From: Rhizobium sp. ARZ01
GTDB taxonomy: Bacteria > Pseudomonadota > Alphaproteobacteria > Rhizobiales > Rhizobiaceae
Length of the DNA: 64,000 nt
Assembly (NCBI RefSeq): GCF_014851675.1
Contig: NZ_JACVAE010000003.1
Span: 434,001 to 498,000 of the forward strand
Reading direction: 5' to 3'
Below are positions 35,979 to 47,897 of this stretch, one piece after another. The notes under the pieces were generated by a model. That model saw nothing but the letters and a program-made list of their open reading frames with translations, had not been told where the DNA came from and ran no database searches. The stretch's first letter is position 1. The number at the start of each line of letters is the position of its first letter. The translations under genes were made by a program, and so were the position numbers.

Positions 35979-36758
35979 ATGGTTGAACTCGCTCTCCCGA
36001 AGAACTCGCAGGTCACCGAAGGCAAGGTCTGGCCGAAGCCGGCCGGCGCCACGAATACGCGCGAGTTCCGCATCTATCGCTGGAGCCCGGACGACGACAA
36101 GAACCCGTCGATCGACACCTACTATGTCGACGTCGACGATTGTGGTCCGATGGTTCTGGACGCGCTGCTCTACATCAAGAACAAGATCGACCCGACGCTG
36201 ACCCTGCGCCGCTCCTGCCGCGAAGGCATCTGCGGCTCCTGCGCGATGAACATCGACGGCACCAACACGCTCGCCTGCACGAAGGGCATGGACGAGGTGA
36301 ACGGGGCCGTGAAGGTCTATCCGCTGCCGCACATGCCTGTCGTCAAGGATCTGGTTCCCGATCTGACGCATTTTTACGCGCAGCACCGCTCGATCGAGCC
36401 GTGGCTGAAGACCGTCTCGCCGACGCCTGCGAAGGAATGGCTGCAGAGTCATGAAGACCGTCAGAAGCTCGACGGCCTCTACGAGTGCATTCTCTGCGCC
36501 TGCTGCTCGACTTCCTGTCCGAGCTACTGGTGGAACGGCGACCGCTATCTCGGGCCGGCCGTGTTGCTCCAGGCCTATCGCTGGCTGATCGATAGCCGCG
36601 ACGAAGCCACCGGTGAGCGCCTCGATAATCTCGAGGATCCCTTCCGCCTCTATCGCTGCCACACGATCATGAACTGTGCGCAGGCCTGCCCGAAGGGGCT
36701 GAACCCCGCAAAGGCGATCGGCGAGATCAAGAAGATGCTGGTCGAGCGCCGGGTCTGA
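35979..36758 (+). CDS. sdhB: Succinate dehydrogenase iron-sulfur subunit
   Basis: A 259-residue protein that carries electrons from FAD to quinone. All three clusters are visible: [21 protein letters not shown] for [2Fe-2S], [16 protein letters not shown] and the later [17 protein letters not shown] for [4Fe-4S] and [3Fe-4S]. It is the last gene of the sdh operon; an inverted repeat follows 22 bases after the stop. Confidence 0.98.
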   Translation: MVELALPKNSQVTEGKVWPKPAGATNTREFRIYRWSPDDDKNPSIDTYYVDVDDCGPMVLDALLYIKNKIDPTLTLRRSCREGICGSCAMNIDGTNTLACTKGMDEVNGAVKVYPLPHMPVVKDLVPDLTHFYAQHRSIEPWLKTVSPTPAKEWLQSHEDRQKLDGLYECILCACCSTSCPSYWWNGDRYLGPAVLLQAYRWLIDSRDEATGERLDNLEDPFRLYRCHTIMNCAQACPKGLNPAKAIGEIKKMLVERRV

Positions 36759-36780
36759 GATCTGGAAGACTCCGCATTTC

Positions 36781-36804
36781 AATGCCGGGCACAGGCCCGG
36801 CATT
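36781..36804 (+). terminator. Inverted repeat after sdhB
   Basis: A perfect ten-base-pair stem AATGCCGGGC / GCCCGGCATT with an ACAG loop lies 22 bases past the sdhB stop. No T run follows, so it may end transcription weakly or protect the 3' end of the sdh mRNA. Confidence 0.6.
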
Positions 36805-36912
36805 GTCATATCTGAAGCAGTATCGACGTGGGCGTGTCGGATTCGCTGAGGCTGGAGCAACATCGTCCATCAGTAGATCTCGCTAGCGGGTGGCGAAACA
36901 TGATCGCCGACA

Positions 36913-36942
36913 CTTGATTTAAACCTTTGATTCACGCTAATC
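36913..36942 (+). promoter_or_regulatory. Candidate sigma-70 promoter for the Omp19-like gene
   Basis: CTTGAT (36913-36918) and CTAATC (36937-36942), 18 bases apart, resemble the rhizobial housekeeping promoter (CTTGAC, about 17, CTATAT). They lie 55 bases ahead of the lipoprotein start, in an AT-rich stretch. Judged by eye only. Confidence 0.35.
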
Positions 36943-36996
36943 CCGCCATTATTGCTGCGTAATCAATTGGTCCGACGAAGGGGCAGGAGTTTCGAC

Positions 36997-37533
36997 ATGC
37001 GGATTCACCATGTGGCAGGCGGATTGATGATGGCGCTCGCGTTGGCCGGCTGCCAGCGCACCTCGATGAGCGGCGTCGACACGCAGCCGGTCACCCCGCT
37101 GCAGGCCGCCCCGGTGGGCTCTGTGTCCTCGGGCCAGCTGCCTGATCCGACGACGAGCACCTCGCAGCAGTTCCCGGCCGCACCGACCACGGATACGGCG
37201 ATGACCACGCCCGGCGGCGCCCCCGGGGACGATGCCGCCGCTGCCGGAGGGATGGACGTGAAGAAGGAATCGATGGTGGGCAACTGGAAGGTCGCCAACG
37301 GCCCGACCTCCTGCGACATGTTCCTCACGCTCACCAACCTCGGCTCCGGTTCTCGCGGCGGTACGCGCGGCTGCGCTGGTGAACTGACGCAAATGGGGTC
37401 CTGGGAAGTTGCCGGTAAGCAGGTGATCCTGAAGGATCGCAGCGGCAATCCGCTCGCCCGTCTCTACAAGTCGGCAGATTCCCGGTTCGATGGAACGACC
37501 ACTGGCGGCCAGCCGATCAGCCTGTCGCGCTGA
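36997..37533 (+). CDS. Omp19-like outer-membrane lipoprotein with protease-inhibitor (Inh) domain
   Basis: A 178-residue lipoprotein: signal peptide ending in LALAGC, a Pro/Thr/Ser-rich linker (about 20-85), then a beta-barrel AprI/Inh-type domain from [16 protein letters not shown] to the end. The ending [18 protein letters not shown] closely recalls Brucella Omp19, a surface lipoprotein that inhibits host proteases. The two cysteines of the domain (TSCDM and RGCAGEL) probably pair. I chose the ATG at 36997 with GGGGCAGGAG upstream. A protective role at the envelope is inferred from the family. Confidence 0.88.
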   Translation: MRIHHVAGGLMMALALAGCQRTSMSGVDTQPVTPLQAAPVGSVSSGQLPDPTTSTSQQFPAAPTTDTAMTTPGGAPGDDAAAAGGMDVKKESMVGNWKVANGPTSCDMFLTLTNLGSGSRGGTRGCAGELTQMGSWEVAGKQVILKDRSGNPLARLYKSADSRFDGTTTGGQPISLSR

Positions 37534-37570
37534 TCACGGTTGATCCGATACACCACGGAGATTTGTTGCG

Positions 37571-38758
37571 GTGCCCATGAAGCAGGATTGGGACGGTGTT
37601 TCCGCTTATCCCGAGCATGGCGTTTCCGACCGGCTGAATGCGATGGTGGCTGCGGGCGACCTGCAGCCAGACCCGTTGCAGGCAGCAATGGCGCTTCGGT
37701 TCGATGCGCTTCTGGAGGCAATCCAGGCGCAGCGTCCGGCCCGCAAGTCCAGCGCGCTCGGTTGGCTCTTCGCCTCACGCAAGCCGGAAAAGTCCGTCGT
37801 TCCACGCGGCCTCTACATCTATGGCGGCGTCGGGCGCGGCAAGACGATGCTGATGGACATGTTCTTCGAACTTGTTCCGATCAAGCGCAAGCGGCGGGCG
37901 CATTTCCACGAGTTCATGGCGGATGTCCACGATCGCATTCACCAGCATCGGCAGAAGCTGAAGAACGGCGAAACCAAGCAGGCCGATCCGGTTCCGCCGG
38001 TGGCTGACGCCCTGATCGAGGAAGCGCGGCTGCTCTGCTTCGATGAGTTCTCGGTAACGGACATCGCCGACGCGATGATCCTGTCCCGGCTCTTCGGAGA
38101 ACTGTTCCAGCGCGGCTGCATTCTCGTTGCGACTTCGAATGTCGAGCCGGACAATCTCTACAAGGACGGCCTGAACCGGGGACTGTTCCTGCCGTTCGTC
38201 GACCTCTTGAAGAAGTACGTCGACATCGTGGCGTTGGATTCACAGACCGACTACCGACTGGAGAAGGACGAAGGACTGCCGGTCTTCCGTTATCCGCTTG
38301 GTCCGGACGCCGATAAGGCAATGGACAAGGCCTGGCAACGCGAGACGGCGGGTAAGGAGATTTTGCCGACGTCCATCAGTTTCAGGGGGCGCAAGATCCC
38401 GGTGCCCGCTGCTGCGGGGAGGGTAGTCCGGTTTTCCTTTTCCGATCTCTGTGAAAAGCCGCATGGGGCGGCGGATTACCTCGCCATTCTCGAGCGCTAC
38501 GATACCATATTCCTGGACCATATACCCCTCCTCGGTCCGGAACGGCGCAACGAGACGAAGCGCTTCATCAATCTGGTCGACACGATCTACGATCACGGCG
38601 CGCGTCTGTTCGCTTCTGCGGCATCCGCGCCAGAGGGGTTGCTTGTCGCGAAGAAGGGTACCGAGGGGTTCGAGTTTGACCGGACGGTTTCCCGGTTGAT
38701 CGAGATCCGCAGCGTGGAATATGCTGAAAACCATCGCCGGCGGACGGCAGAATTGTGA
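37571..38758 (+). CDS. zapE: Cell division ATPase ZapE (AFG1-like)
   Basis: A 395-residue AAA-type ATPase of the ZapE/AFG1 family. Walker A is GGVGRGKTMLMD near residue 85 and Walker B is LLCFDEFSVTDIADAMIL; the family sequence FHEFMADVHDRIHQHR lies between. ZapE modulates FtsZ in Escherichia coli; the mitochondrial relative AFG1 helps respiratory-complex turnover, which may explain its place next to TCA genes. The GTG at 37571 has GGAG ten bases upstream; the ATG at 37577 is an alternative. Confidence 0.93.
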   Translation: MPMKQDWDGVSAYPEHGVSDRLNAMVAAGDLQPDPLQAAMALRFDALLEAIQAQRPARKSSALGWLFASRKPEKSVVPRGLYIYGGVGRGKTMLMDMFFELVPIKRKRRAHFHEFMADVHDRIHQHRQKLKNGETKQADPVPPVADALIEEARLLCFDEFSVTDIADAMILSRLFGELFQRGCILVATSNVEPDNLYKDGLNRGLFLPFVDLLKKYVDIVALDSQTDYRLEKDEGLPVFRYPLGPDADKAMDKAWQRETAGKEILPTSISFRGRKIPVPAAAGRVVRFSFSDLCEKPHGAADYLAILERYDTIFLDHIPLLGPERRNETKRFINLVDTIYDHGARLFASAASAPEGLLVAKKGTEGFEFDRTVSRLIEIRSVEYAENHRRRTAEL

Positions 38759-38773
38759 CGTATTTGCGGTCGT

Positions 38774-38797
38774 AATTCTTACGTTTACGTAAGAATT
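38774..38797. promoter_or_regulatory. Perfect inverted repeat upstream of mdh
   Basis: AATTCTTACGT (38774-38784) and ACGTAAGAATT (38787-38797) form an 11-base-pair inverted repeat with a TT spacer. The half-site AATTCTTAC returns at 38818-38826, 44 bases from the first. This AT-rich stretch lies 141 bases ahead of mdh. It could be the zapE terminator or an operator for mdh-sucCDAB; the extra half-site favours an operator. Confidence 0.5.
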
Positions 38798-38844
38798 TTA
38801 CGTTCTAACCGATTGAAAATTCTTACCCAAAAAGTAGTGGTTGA

Positions 38845-39900
<1,056 letters not shown>

Positions 39901-39930
39901 TCGCTTCGGTCATCAGAGAGGACATTTTCC

Positions 39931-41124
<1,194 letters not shown>

Positions 41125-41141
41125 TTGAAGGACCTGTACTT

Positions 41142-42044
41142 ATGTCGATTCTCGTCAACAAGAACACCAAGGTCCTCGTTCAGGGCCTGACCGGCAAAAC
41201 CGGCACCTTCCATACCGAGCAGGCGCTGGCCTACTACGGCACGCAGATGGTCGGCGGTATCCACCCGAAGAAGGGCGGCGAAACCTGGACCGGTTCCAAG
41301 GGCGAAACCCTGCCGATCTTCGCTTCCGTTGCCGAAGGCAAGGAAAAGACCGGCGCCGACGCGACCGTGATCTACGTCCCGCCGGCAGGCGCCGCAGACG
41401 CGATCATCGAAGCGATCGACGCCGAGATCCCCTTCATCACCTGCATCACGGAAGGCATTCCTGTGATGGACATGGTGCGCGTGAAGGCTCGCCTCGACCG
41501 CTCCAAGTCCCGCCTTCTCGGCCCGAACTGCCCCGGCATCCTGACGCCGGAAGAATGCAAGATCGGCATCATGCCCGGTTCGATCTTCCGCAAGGGTTCT
41601 GTCGGTATCGTATCCCGTTCGGGCACGCTGACCTATGAAGCCGTGTTCCAGACCTCGAATGAAGGTCTTGGCCAGACGACGGCTGTCGGCATCGGCGGCG
41701 ATCCGGTCAAGGGCACGGAGTTCATCGACGTGCTGGAGATGTTCCTTGCCGACGACGCCACGACCTCGATCATCATGATCGGCGAAATCGGGGGCTCGGC
41801 GGAAGAAGATGCGGCACAGTTCCTCATCGACGAAGCCAAGAAGGGCCGCAAGAAGCCGATGGCCGGCTTCATCGCCGGTCGTACGGCGCCGAAGGGTCGC
41901 ACGATGGGCCACGCCGGCGCTGTCGTTTCCGGCGGCAAGGGCGATGCGGAATCCAAGATCGCGGCGATGGAAGCGGCAGGCATCAAGGTGTCGCCGTCTC
42001 CGGCACGCCTCGGCAAGACCCTCGTCGAAGTCCTGAAGGGCTGA
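41142..42044 (+). CDS. sucD: Succinyl-CoA synthetase alpha subunit
   Basis: A 300-residue subunit that binds CoA and carries the phosphohistidine. [24 protein letters not shown] sequence at residues 12-30 binds Co[21 protein letters not shown] is near residue 125; the phosphorylated histidine is in [19 protein letters not shown] near 250. A strong GC hairpin follows at 42086, before sucA. Confidence 0.98.
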   Translation: MSILVNKNTKVLVQGLTGKTGTFHTEQALAYYGTQMVGGIHPKKGGETWTGSKGETLPIFASVAEGKEKTGADATVIYVPPAGAADAIIEAIDAEIPFITCITEGIPVMDMVRVKARLDRSKSRLLGPNCPGILTPEECKIGIMPGSIFRKGSVGIVSRSGTLTYEAVFQTSNEGLGQTTAVGIGGDPVKGTEFIDVLEMFLADDATTSIIMIGEIGGSAEEDAAQFLIDEAKKGRKKPMAGFIAGRTAPKGRTMGHAGAVVSGGKGDAESKIAAMEAAGIKVSPSPARLGKTLVEVLKG

Positions 42045-42085
42045 GGCGAACTCGACCGGTCAAGCGCCGGTCATTCTTCAAGGTC

Positions 42086-42116
42086 GCCCGGACCCGCCAT
42101 TGGTGTGGGTCCGGGC
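42086..42116 (+). terminator. GC-rich hairpin between sucD and sucA
   Basis: GCCCGGACCC (42086-42095) and GGGTCCGGGC (42107-42116) form a perfect ten-base-pair stem with an 11-base loop. There is no T run, so it more likely blocks RNA decay or lowers read-through than ends transcription fully. It lies 41 bases after sucD and 76 before sucA. Confidence 0.55.
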
Positions 42117-42192
42117 GGGCGTGTCTCCCGGATTTTAAGGATCGGGAGCGAATTCTTTAGTCAGGAGGCGGGCGCGGCGCCCGCAAGTGGCC

Positions 42193-45189
42193 ATGGCAAG
42201 ACAAGACGCCAACGAGCAGTTTCAGGTGACTTCGTTCCTCGACGGAGCCAATGCCAATTATATCGAGCAGCTCTATGCCCGTTTCGAGCAGGACCCGTCT
42301 TCGGTGTCGCCGGAATGGCAGGGCTTCTTCAGGGGGCTGGACGACCAGCCTGCCGATATCCAGAAGGCGGCGCAGGGCGCGTCGTGGAAGAAGTCGAACT
42401 GGCCGATCGCCGCCAATGGCGAGCTTGTATCGGCACTCGACGGCGACTGGGGTACGGTCGAGAAGACGATCGAAAAGAAGGTCAAGGCAAAGGCCGAGGC
42501 CGTCGCGGCTCAGACCGGCGCGCCGGTCAGCGCCAGTGAAGTGGAGCAGTCGACCCGCGATTCCGTTCGCGCCATCATGATGATCCGCGCCTATCGCATG
42601 CGCGGCCACCTGCACGCCAACCTCGATCCGCTCGGCCTTGCCGATCCGGTCGAGGACTATAACGAGCTCTCCCCGTCGGCCTATGGCTTCACCGAAGCCG
42701 ACTACGGCCGCAAGATCTTCATCGACAACGTGCTCGGGCTCGAATACGCGACCATCCCGCAGATGATCGAGATCCTGAAGCGCACCTATTGCTCGACGCT
42801 TGGCGTCGAGTTCATGCACATCTCCGATCCGGAAATCAAAGCCTGGATCCAGGCCCGCATCGAAGGTCCGGACAAGGGTGTCGACTTCACGCCGGAAGGC
42901 AAGAGGGCGATCCTCTCCAAGCTAATCGAGGCGGAAGGCTTCGAGCAGTTCATCGACGTGAAGTACAAGGGCACCAAGCGCTTCGGTCTCGACGGCGGTG
43001 AATCGCTGATTCCGGCGCTGGAGCAGCTGATCAAGCGCGGCGGCCAGCTCGGTCTGAAGGAAGTCGTGCTCGGCATGGCCCATCGCGGCCGTCTGAACGT
43101 GCTTTCCCAGGTGATGGCAAAGCCGCACCGGGCGATCTTCCACGAGTTCAAGGGCGGTTCCTATGCGCCCGACGACGTGGAAGGTTCGGGCGACGTTAAA
43201 TACCACCTCGGCGCTTCGTCGGACCGCGAGTTCGACAACAACAAGGTCCACCTATCACTGACGGCGAACCCCTCGCACCTGGAAATCGTCAACCCTGTGG
43301 TTATGGGCAAGGCCCGCGCCAAGCAGGACCAGATGGCGACGATCTACGAAGGCGACATCATTCCGCTGCGCGAGCGCGTCAAGGTGATGCCGTTGCTCAT
43401 CCATGGCGATGCGGCCTTCGCCGGCCAGGGCGTCATCTCGGAAATTCTTGGCCTTTCCGGCCTCCGTGGTTATCGCGTCGCCGGTACGGTCCACTTCATC
43501 ATCAACAACCAGATTGGCTTCACCACCAATCCGGCCTTCTCGCGCTCGTCGCCCTATCCGTCCGACGTTGCCAAGATGATCGAGGCGCCGATCTTCCACG
43601 TGAACGGCGACGATCCGGAAGCGGTCGTCTACGCGGCCAAGGTTGCGACCGAATACCGGATGAAGTTCCACAAGCCGGTCGTCGTCGACATGTTCTGCTA
43701 CCGCCGCTTCGGCCACAACGAAGGCGACGAGCCGGCGTTCACCCAGCCGAAGATGTACAAGGCGATCCGCGCCCACAAGACGGTCGTACAGCTCTACGCG
43801 GAGCGACTGATCGCCGAGGGCTTGATCAGCGACGGCGAAGTGGAAAAGATGCGGGCGGACTGGCGCGCCAAGCTCGAGCAGGAGTTCGAGGCCGGCCAGT
43901 CCTACAAGCCGAACAAGGCCGACTGGCTGGACGGTGTCTGGTCGGGCCTGCGTGCCGCTGACAATGCCGACGAGCAGCGCCGCGGCAAGACGTCGGTGCC
44001 GATGAAGCAACTGAAGGAAATCGGCCGCAAGCTTTCGACCATTCCGGAAGGCTTCAAGGCGCACCGCACCATCCAGCGCTTCATGGACAACCGGGCGCAG
44101 ATGGTCGAGACGGGCGAAGGTCTCGATTGGGCAATGGCCGAGGCTCTTGCCTTCGGTACGCTCTGCCTCGACGGTCACAAGATCCGCCTCTCCGGTCAGG
44201 ATTGCGAGCGTGGCACCTTCTCGCAGCGCCATTCGGTGCTCTACGATCAGGAGACCGAAGAGCGCTACATTCCGCTTGCCAATCTCTCGCCGACCCAGGC
44301 CCGCTACGAAGTCATCAACTCGATGCTCTCGGAAGAGGCGGTGCTCGGCTTCGAGTATGGCTACTCGCTGGCGCGTCCGAACGCGCTGACGCTCTGGGAA
44401 GCGCAGTTCGGCGACTTTGCCAACGGTGCCCAGGTCGTGTTCGACCAGTTCATCTCTTCGGGTGAACGCAAGTGGCTGCGCATGTCGGGTCTCGTCTGCC
44501 TCCTGCCGCATGGCTATGAGGGCCAGGGTCCGGAGCACTCGTCTGCCCGCCTCGAGCGCTTCCTGCAGCTTTGTGCGGAAGACAACATGCAGGTGGCCTA
44601 TTGCACGACGCCGGCAAACTACTTCCACATCCTGCGCCGGCAGATGCGGCGCGACTTCCGCAAGCCGCTGGTTCTGATGACGCCGAAATCGCTTCTGCGT
44701 CACAAGCGGGCGGTCTCCAGCCTGTCGGAACTTGCCGGCGAAAGCTCGTTCCACCGTCTGTTGTGGGACGATGCCGAAGTGATCAAGGACGGCCCGATCA
44801 AGCTGCAGAAGGACGCCAAGATCCGGCGCGTCGTCATGTGCTCCGGCAAGGTCTACTACGACCTTCTGGAAGAGCGTGAGAAGCGCGGCATCGACGACGT
44901 CTATCTGCTGCGTCTGGAACAGCTCTATCCGTTCCCTGCCAAGGCGCTCATCAACGAGCTGTCGCGGTTCCGCAATGCGGAGATGGTCTGGTGCCAGGAA
45001 GAGCCGAAGAACATGGGCGCCTGGTCCTTCATCGATCCGTATCTGGAATGGGTTCTCGCCCATATCGATGCCAAGCACCAGCGCGTCCGCTACACCGGTC
45101 GTCCGGCCTCGGCATCACCGGCAACGGGTCTGATGTCCAAGCATCTTGAACAGCTGGCCGCATTCCTCGAGGATGCGCTCGGCGGCTAA
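42193..45189 (+). CDS. sucA: 2-oxoglutarate dehydrogenase E1 component
   Basis: A 998-residue thiamine-dependent decarboxylase, the first component of the 2-oxoglutarate dehydrogenase complex. The N-terminal FLDGANANYIEQLYARFEQD contacts E2; VVLGMAHRGRLNVLSQVM and HGDAAFAGQGVISEIL belong to the TPP site; CYRRFGHNEGDEPAFTQP follows; the transketolase-like C-terminal part contains LPHGYEGQGPEHSSARLERF. The ATG at 42193 gives the usual 998-residue length; a GTG two codons earlier is possible. Confidence 0.97.
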   Translation: MARQDANEQFQVTSFLDGANANYIEQLYARFEQDPSSVSPEWQGFFRGLDDQPADIQKAAQGASWKKSNWPIAANGELVSALDGDWGTVEKTIEKKVKAKAEAVAAQTGAPVSASEVEQSTRDSVRAIMMIRAYRMRGHLHANLDPLGLADPVEDYNELSPSAYGFTEADYGRKIFIDNVLGLEYATIPQMIEILKRTYCSTLGVEFMHISDPEIKAWIQARIEGPDKGVDFTPEGKRAILSKLIEAEGFEQFIDVKYKGTKRFGLDGGESLIPALEQLIKRGGQLGLKEVVLGMAHRGRLNVLSQVMAKPHRAIFHEFKGGSYAPDDVEGSGDVKYHLGASSDREFDNNKVHLSLTANPSHLEIVNPVVMGKARAKQDQMATIYEGDIIPLRERVKVMPLLIHGDAAFAGQGVISEILGLSGLRGYRVAGTVHFIINNQIGFTTNPAFSRSSPYPSDVAKMIEAPIFHVNGDDPEAVVYAAKVATEYRMKFHKPVVVDMFCYRRFGHNEGDEPAFTQPKMYKAIRAHKTVVQLYAERLIAEGLISDGEVEKMRADWRAKLEQEFEAGQSYKPNKADWLDGVWSGLRAADNADEQRRGKTSVPMKQLKEIGRKLSTIPEGFKAHRTIQRFMDNRAQMVETGEGLDWAMAEALAFGTLCLDGHKIRLSGQDCERGTFSQRHSVLYDQETEERYIPLANLSPTQARYEVINSMLSEEAVLGFEYGYSLARPNALTLWEAQFGDFANGAQVVFDQFISSGERKWLRMSGLVCLLPHGYEGQGPEHSSARLERFLQLCAEDNMQVAYCTTPANYFHILRRQMRRDFRKPLVLMTPKSLLRHKRAVSSLSELAGESSFHRLLWDDAEVIKDGPIKLQKDAKIRRVVMCSGKVYYDLLEEREKRGIDDVYLLRLEQLYPFPAKALINELSRFRNAEMVWCQEEPKNMGAWSFIDPYLEWVLAHIDAKHQRVRYTGRPASASPATGLMSKHLEQLAAFLEDALGG

Positions 45190-45203
45190 GGGGAGGTGGC
45201 GCG

Positions 45204-45503
45204 ATGGCATATTTCCACTTGAGACTTGTGCCGCCGCGCCCGACATTCCCGCACGATGGGAGCGAAAAGGAGATGGAAGCCATGGACAGGCACGCCAGTT
45301 ACTGGCGTGAGAAGGCTGCGGAGCGAACGGCAATCGCCGTCGGTCCGGTCTTCGACGCCGAAGGCGCCTGGGGCATGGCGGTGGTCGAGGTCGATAACGA
45401 GGCGGCAGCGAGGGCTGTTGCCGACAACGATCCGGTCATCCTTGCACATCTCGGCTTTCATTTCCGCGTGTCGCCCATGCCGTCCCTGATCCTCCGGTCG
45501 TGA
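45204..45503 (+). CDS. YciI-like small protein between sucA and sucB
   Basis: A 99-residue protein with a clear GGGAGG Shine-Dalgarno signal, starting 14 bases after sucA. Features of the YciI/dimeric alpha-beta barrel fold are seen in FHLRLVPPRPTFPHDGSEKE, in MDRHASYWREKAAERTAIAVGP with a conserved His, and in ARAVADNDPVILAHLGFHFR. It is distant from the YciI protein at 12832. Function is unknown; tight linkage suggests co-expression with 2-oxoglutarate dehydrogenase. Confidence 0.82.
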   Translation: MAYFHLRLVPPRPTFPHDGSEKEMEAMDRHASYWREKAAERTAIAVGPVFDAEGAWGMAVVEVDNEAAARAVADNDPVILAHLGFHFRVSPMPSLILRS

Positions 45504-45553
45504 GGCCGGATCCGTCACAGAATTCAACCATTCAACATTTCAGGACTTGAACA

Positions 45554-46783
45554 ATGGCTACTGAAATCCGCGTCCCGACCCTCGGTGAATCCGTCAGCGA
45601 AGCCACCGTCGGCACCTGGTTCAAGAAGGTCGGCGATGTCGTCAAGGCCGACGAACCGATCGTCGAACTCGAAACCGACAAGGTAACGGTCGAAGTGCCG
45701 GCACCGGCTTCTGGTGTGCTTTCCGAAATCCTCGCCGCCAATGGTGAGACCGTCGGCCTCGGCGCGCTGCTCGGCCAGATCGCCGAGGGTGCTGCTGCCG
45801 GCGCTGCCGCAACTGCTCCCGCTGTCAAGGCGGCCGAGCCTGTCGCTGCCGCCGCCCCGGCTGCATCTGCCGCGGCTGTGTCCTCCATGCCGCCGGCTCC
45901 GGCTGCAGCGAAGATGCTGGCTGAAAAGAATCTGTCGGCCGATCAGGTCGATGGCTCCGGCAAGCGCGGCCAGGTGCTGAAGGGTGACGTGATCGCCGCC
46001 GTCGCCAAGGGCATTTCGGCGCCGTCCGCCCCGGCCCAGCCGATCAGCATCCAGGCCCGCGCCCCGTCGTCGGAATCCGACGCGCCGCGCGAGGAACGCG
46101 TGAAGATGACGCGCCTGCGCCAGACGATCGCCAAGCGCCTGAAGGACGCGCAAAACACCGCCGCCATGCTGACCACCTACAACGAGGTGGACATGAAGGC
46201 GGTCATGGACCTGCGCAGCCGTTACAAGGACATCTTCGAGAAGAAGCATGGCGTGAAGCTCGGCTTCATGGGCTTCTTCACCAAAGCCGTCACCCACGCG
46301 CTGAAGGAACTGCCGGCTGTCAACGCCGAGATCGACGGCACCGACATCATCTACAAGAATTTCTGCCACATCGGTGTCGCCGTCGGTACCGACAAGGGCC
46401 TCGTCGTTCCGATCGTGCGCGATGCCGACCAGATGTCGATCGCCGAGATCGAGAAGGAAATCGGCCGCCTCGGCAAGGCAGCCCGTGACGGCCAGCTCTC
46501 GATGGCCGACATGCAGGGCGGCACCTTCACGATCTCGAATGGCGGCGTCTATGGCTCGCTGATGTCTTCGCCGATCCTGAATGCGCCGCAGTCGGGCATC
46601 CTCGGCATGCACAAGATCCAGGAGCGTCCGGTTGTTGTCGGCGGCCAGATCGTCATCCGCCCGATGATGTATCTCGCACTTTCCTATGACCACCGCATCG
46701 TCGACGGCAAGGAAGCCGTCACCTTCCTCGTGCGCGTCAAGGAGAGCCTGGAAGATCCGGAGCGCCTGGTTCTCGACCTCTAA
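45554..46783 (+). CDS. sucB: Dihydrolipoamide succinyltransferase (E2)
   Basis: A 409-residue core of the 2-oxoglutarate dehydrogenase complex. The lipoyl domain carries Lys43 in [14 protein letters not shown]; an Ala/Pro-rich linker follows; the peripheral-subunit-binding domain (about 116-150) includes [20 protein letters not shown]; the catalytic domain ends with the active-site sequence [15 protein letters not shown]. It moves succinyl groups from SucA to CoA, with lipoate re-oxidised by LpdA. Confidence 0.98.
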   Translation: MATEIRVPTLGESVSEATVGTWFKKVGDVVKADEPIVELETDKVTVEVPAPASGVLSEILAANGETVGLGALLGQIAEGAAAGAAATAPAVKAAEPVAAAAPAASAAAVSSMPPAPAAAKMLAEKNLSADQVDGSGKRGQVLKGDVIAAVAKGISAPSAPAQPISIQARAPSSESDAPREERVKMTRLRQTIAKRLKDAQNTAAMLTTYNEVDMKAVMDLRSRYKDIFEKKHGVKLGFMGFFTKAVTHALKELPAVNAEIDGTDIIYKNFCHIGVAVGTDKGLVVPIVRDADQMSIAEIEKEIGRLGKAARDGQLSMADMQGGTFTISNGGVYGSLMSSPILNAPQSGILGMHKIQERPVVVGGQIVIRPMMYLALSYDHRIVDGKEAVTFLVRVKESLEDPERLVLDL

Positions 46784-46795
46784 GGACAGGCCACC

Positions 46796-47209
46796 ATGGA
46801 CGCAGCAGCGCTCGCCGCTTCCCCTTTCGTCACGCTTGTGGCGTGGAGCGCGGTGTTGCTCGTCCTTCAGGTCGCGCTGCAGGGTTTTCTGTCCACGCGC
46901 GACCTTGGGTCCAAGTGGAACGCGGGACCGCGCGACGGCGCGCCCAAACCGGTCGGCGTGCTGGCCGGACGGGCGGAACGGGCCTCGGCCAACCTGCGCG
47001 AAACCTACCCAGCCTTCGTCGGCATGGCGTTGGCGCTCGCGCTGGTCGGTGATCCGTCCGGCTGGGGTTACAGGGGCGCGCTGGCCTGGTTTACCTGTCG
47101 CATCCTCTATATTCCGCTCTATCTCGCGGGTATTGCCTATATCCGTTCACTGGTATGGCTCGGTGCTCTTGCCGGGCTCTTCTGCATGTTCGTTGCCCTC
47201 GTTCTATGA
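46796..47209 (+). CDS. MAPEG family membrane protein
   Basis: A 137-residue protein with four hydrophobic helices (about 6-28, 60-77, 86-103 and 112-136). The loop RAERASANLRETYPAFVGMAL is the MAPEG signature. Family members include glutathione transferases of lipid metabolism, but bacterial ones are mostly uncharacterised. It starts 12 bases after sucB and ends 43 bases before a LysE-like gene. Confidence 0.87.
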   Translation: MDAAALAASPFVTLVAWSAVLLVLQVALQGFLSTRDLGSKWNAGPRDGAPKPVGVLAGRAERASANLRETYPAFVGMALALALVGDPSGWGYRGALAWFTCRILYIPLYLAGIAYIRSLVWLGALAGLFCMFVALVL

Positions 47210-47252
47210 TCGACGCGTTGCGACCGCAGCGCGCACGAACCGGAGACCTGAG

Positions 47253-47894
47253 ATGCATACCTATCTGATCGAGCTTGCTTCGCTGATGGCGATCTTTTCC
47301 TTCGCCATCGTCTCCCCAGGCGCGGACCTCGCCATGGTGATGCGCCAGTCGATCGTACACGGCCGCAGGTCGGCGATCATCACGTCGTTCGGTATCGGTA
47401 CGTCGCTGATGGTCCATGTCACCTACACGATCCTCGGGCTGGGGCTGATCATTTCCCAGTCGATCTATCTCTTCAACATCGTCAAGTGGTGCGGCGTCGC
47501 CTATCTCATCTACATCGGCGTCAAGGCCCTGCGCGCCGGCAAGACCGAAATTGACGCTGGGATGGGGTCTGACATTACGCCCGCCAAGCGCCAGTCGGCG
47601 CTGAAGGCGTTCAGCCTCGGCTTCATGGCCAATGTGCTCAATCCCAAGGCGGTGTTCTTCTTCCTGTCGATCTTCTCGACTGTCGTCAGCGCGCACACGC
47701 CGATGATGGTGAAGTTCGGCTACGGGCTTGTCATGGCGGCCTCCCTGTTTCTCTGGTTCGTCGGCGTCTCGATGTTCATGACGACGCCGAGGATGCGCGC
47801 CGCCTTCTCGCGCGCCAGCAAGTGGATCGACCGGACCAGCGGGGTTGTCTTCATCGCGCTCGGCATCAAGCTTGCAACGGAACGGGCGCACTGA
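47253..47894 (+). CDS. LysE/RhtB family amino-acid exporter
   Basis: A 213-residue membrane protein with about six helices. FSFAIVSPGADLAMVMRQSI is the characteristic N-terminal signature, followed by GVAYLIYIGVKALRAGK and FSLGFMANVLNPKAVFFFLS. Members export amino acids such as lysine, threonine or homoserine lactone; the substrate is not readable. The ATG at 47253 has GGAGACCTGAG upstream; the longer open frame overlapping sucB is rejected. Confidence 0.9.
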   Translation: MHTYLIELASLMAIFSFAIVSPGADLAMVMRQSIVHGRRSAIITSFGIGTSLMVHVTYTILGLGLIISQSIYLFNIVKWCGVAYLIYIGVKALRAGKTEIDAGMGSDITPAKRQSALKAFSLGFMANVLNPKAVFFFLSIFSTVVSAHTPMMVKFGYGLVMAASLFLWFVGVSMFMTTPRMRAAFSRASKWIDRTSGVVFIALGIKLATERAH

Positions 47895-47897
47895 GCC

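Noticed and set aside
34323..36863. 846-codon open frame antisense to sdhA and sdhB
   Set aside because: It lies exactly opposite two highly conserved genes; long antisense frames arise from the strong GC third-position bias. The protein has no family resemblance or ribosome site.
43255..45078. 607-codon open frame antisense to sucA
   Set aside because: Same composition effect opposite a canonical gene.
46686..47252. Long upstream extension of the LysE-like frame
   Set aside because: It overlaps the end of sucB and all of the MAPEG gene in another frame; the exporter family starts at 47253.
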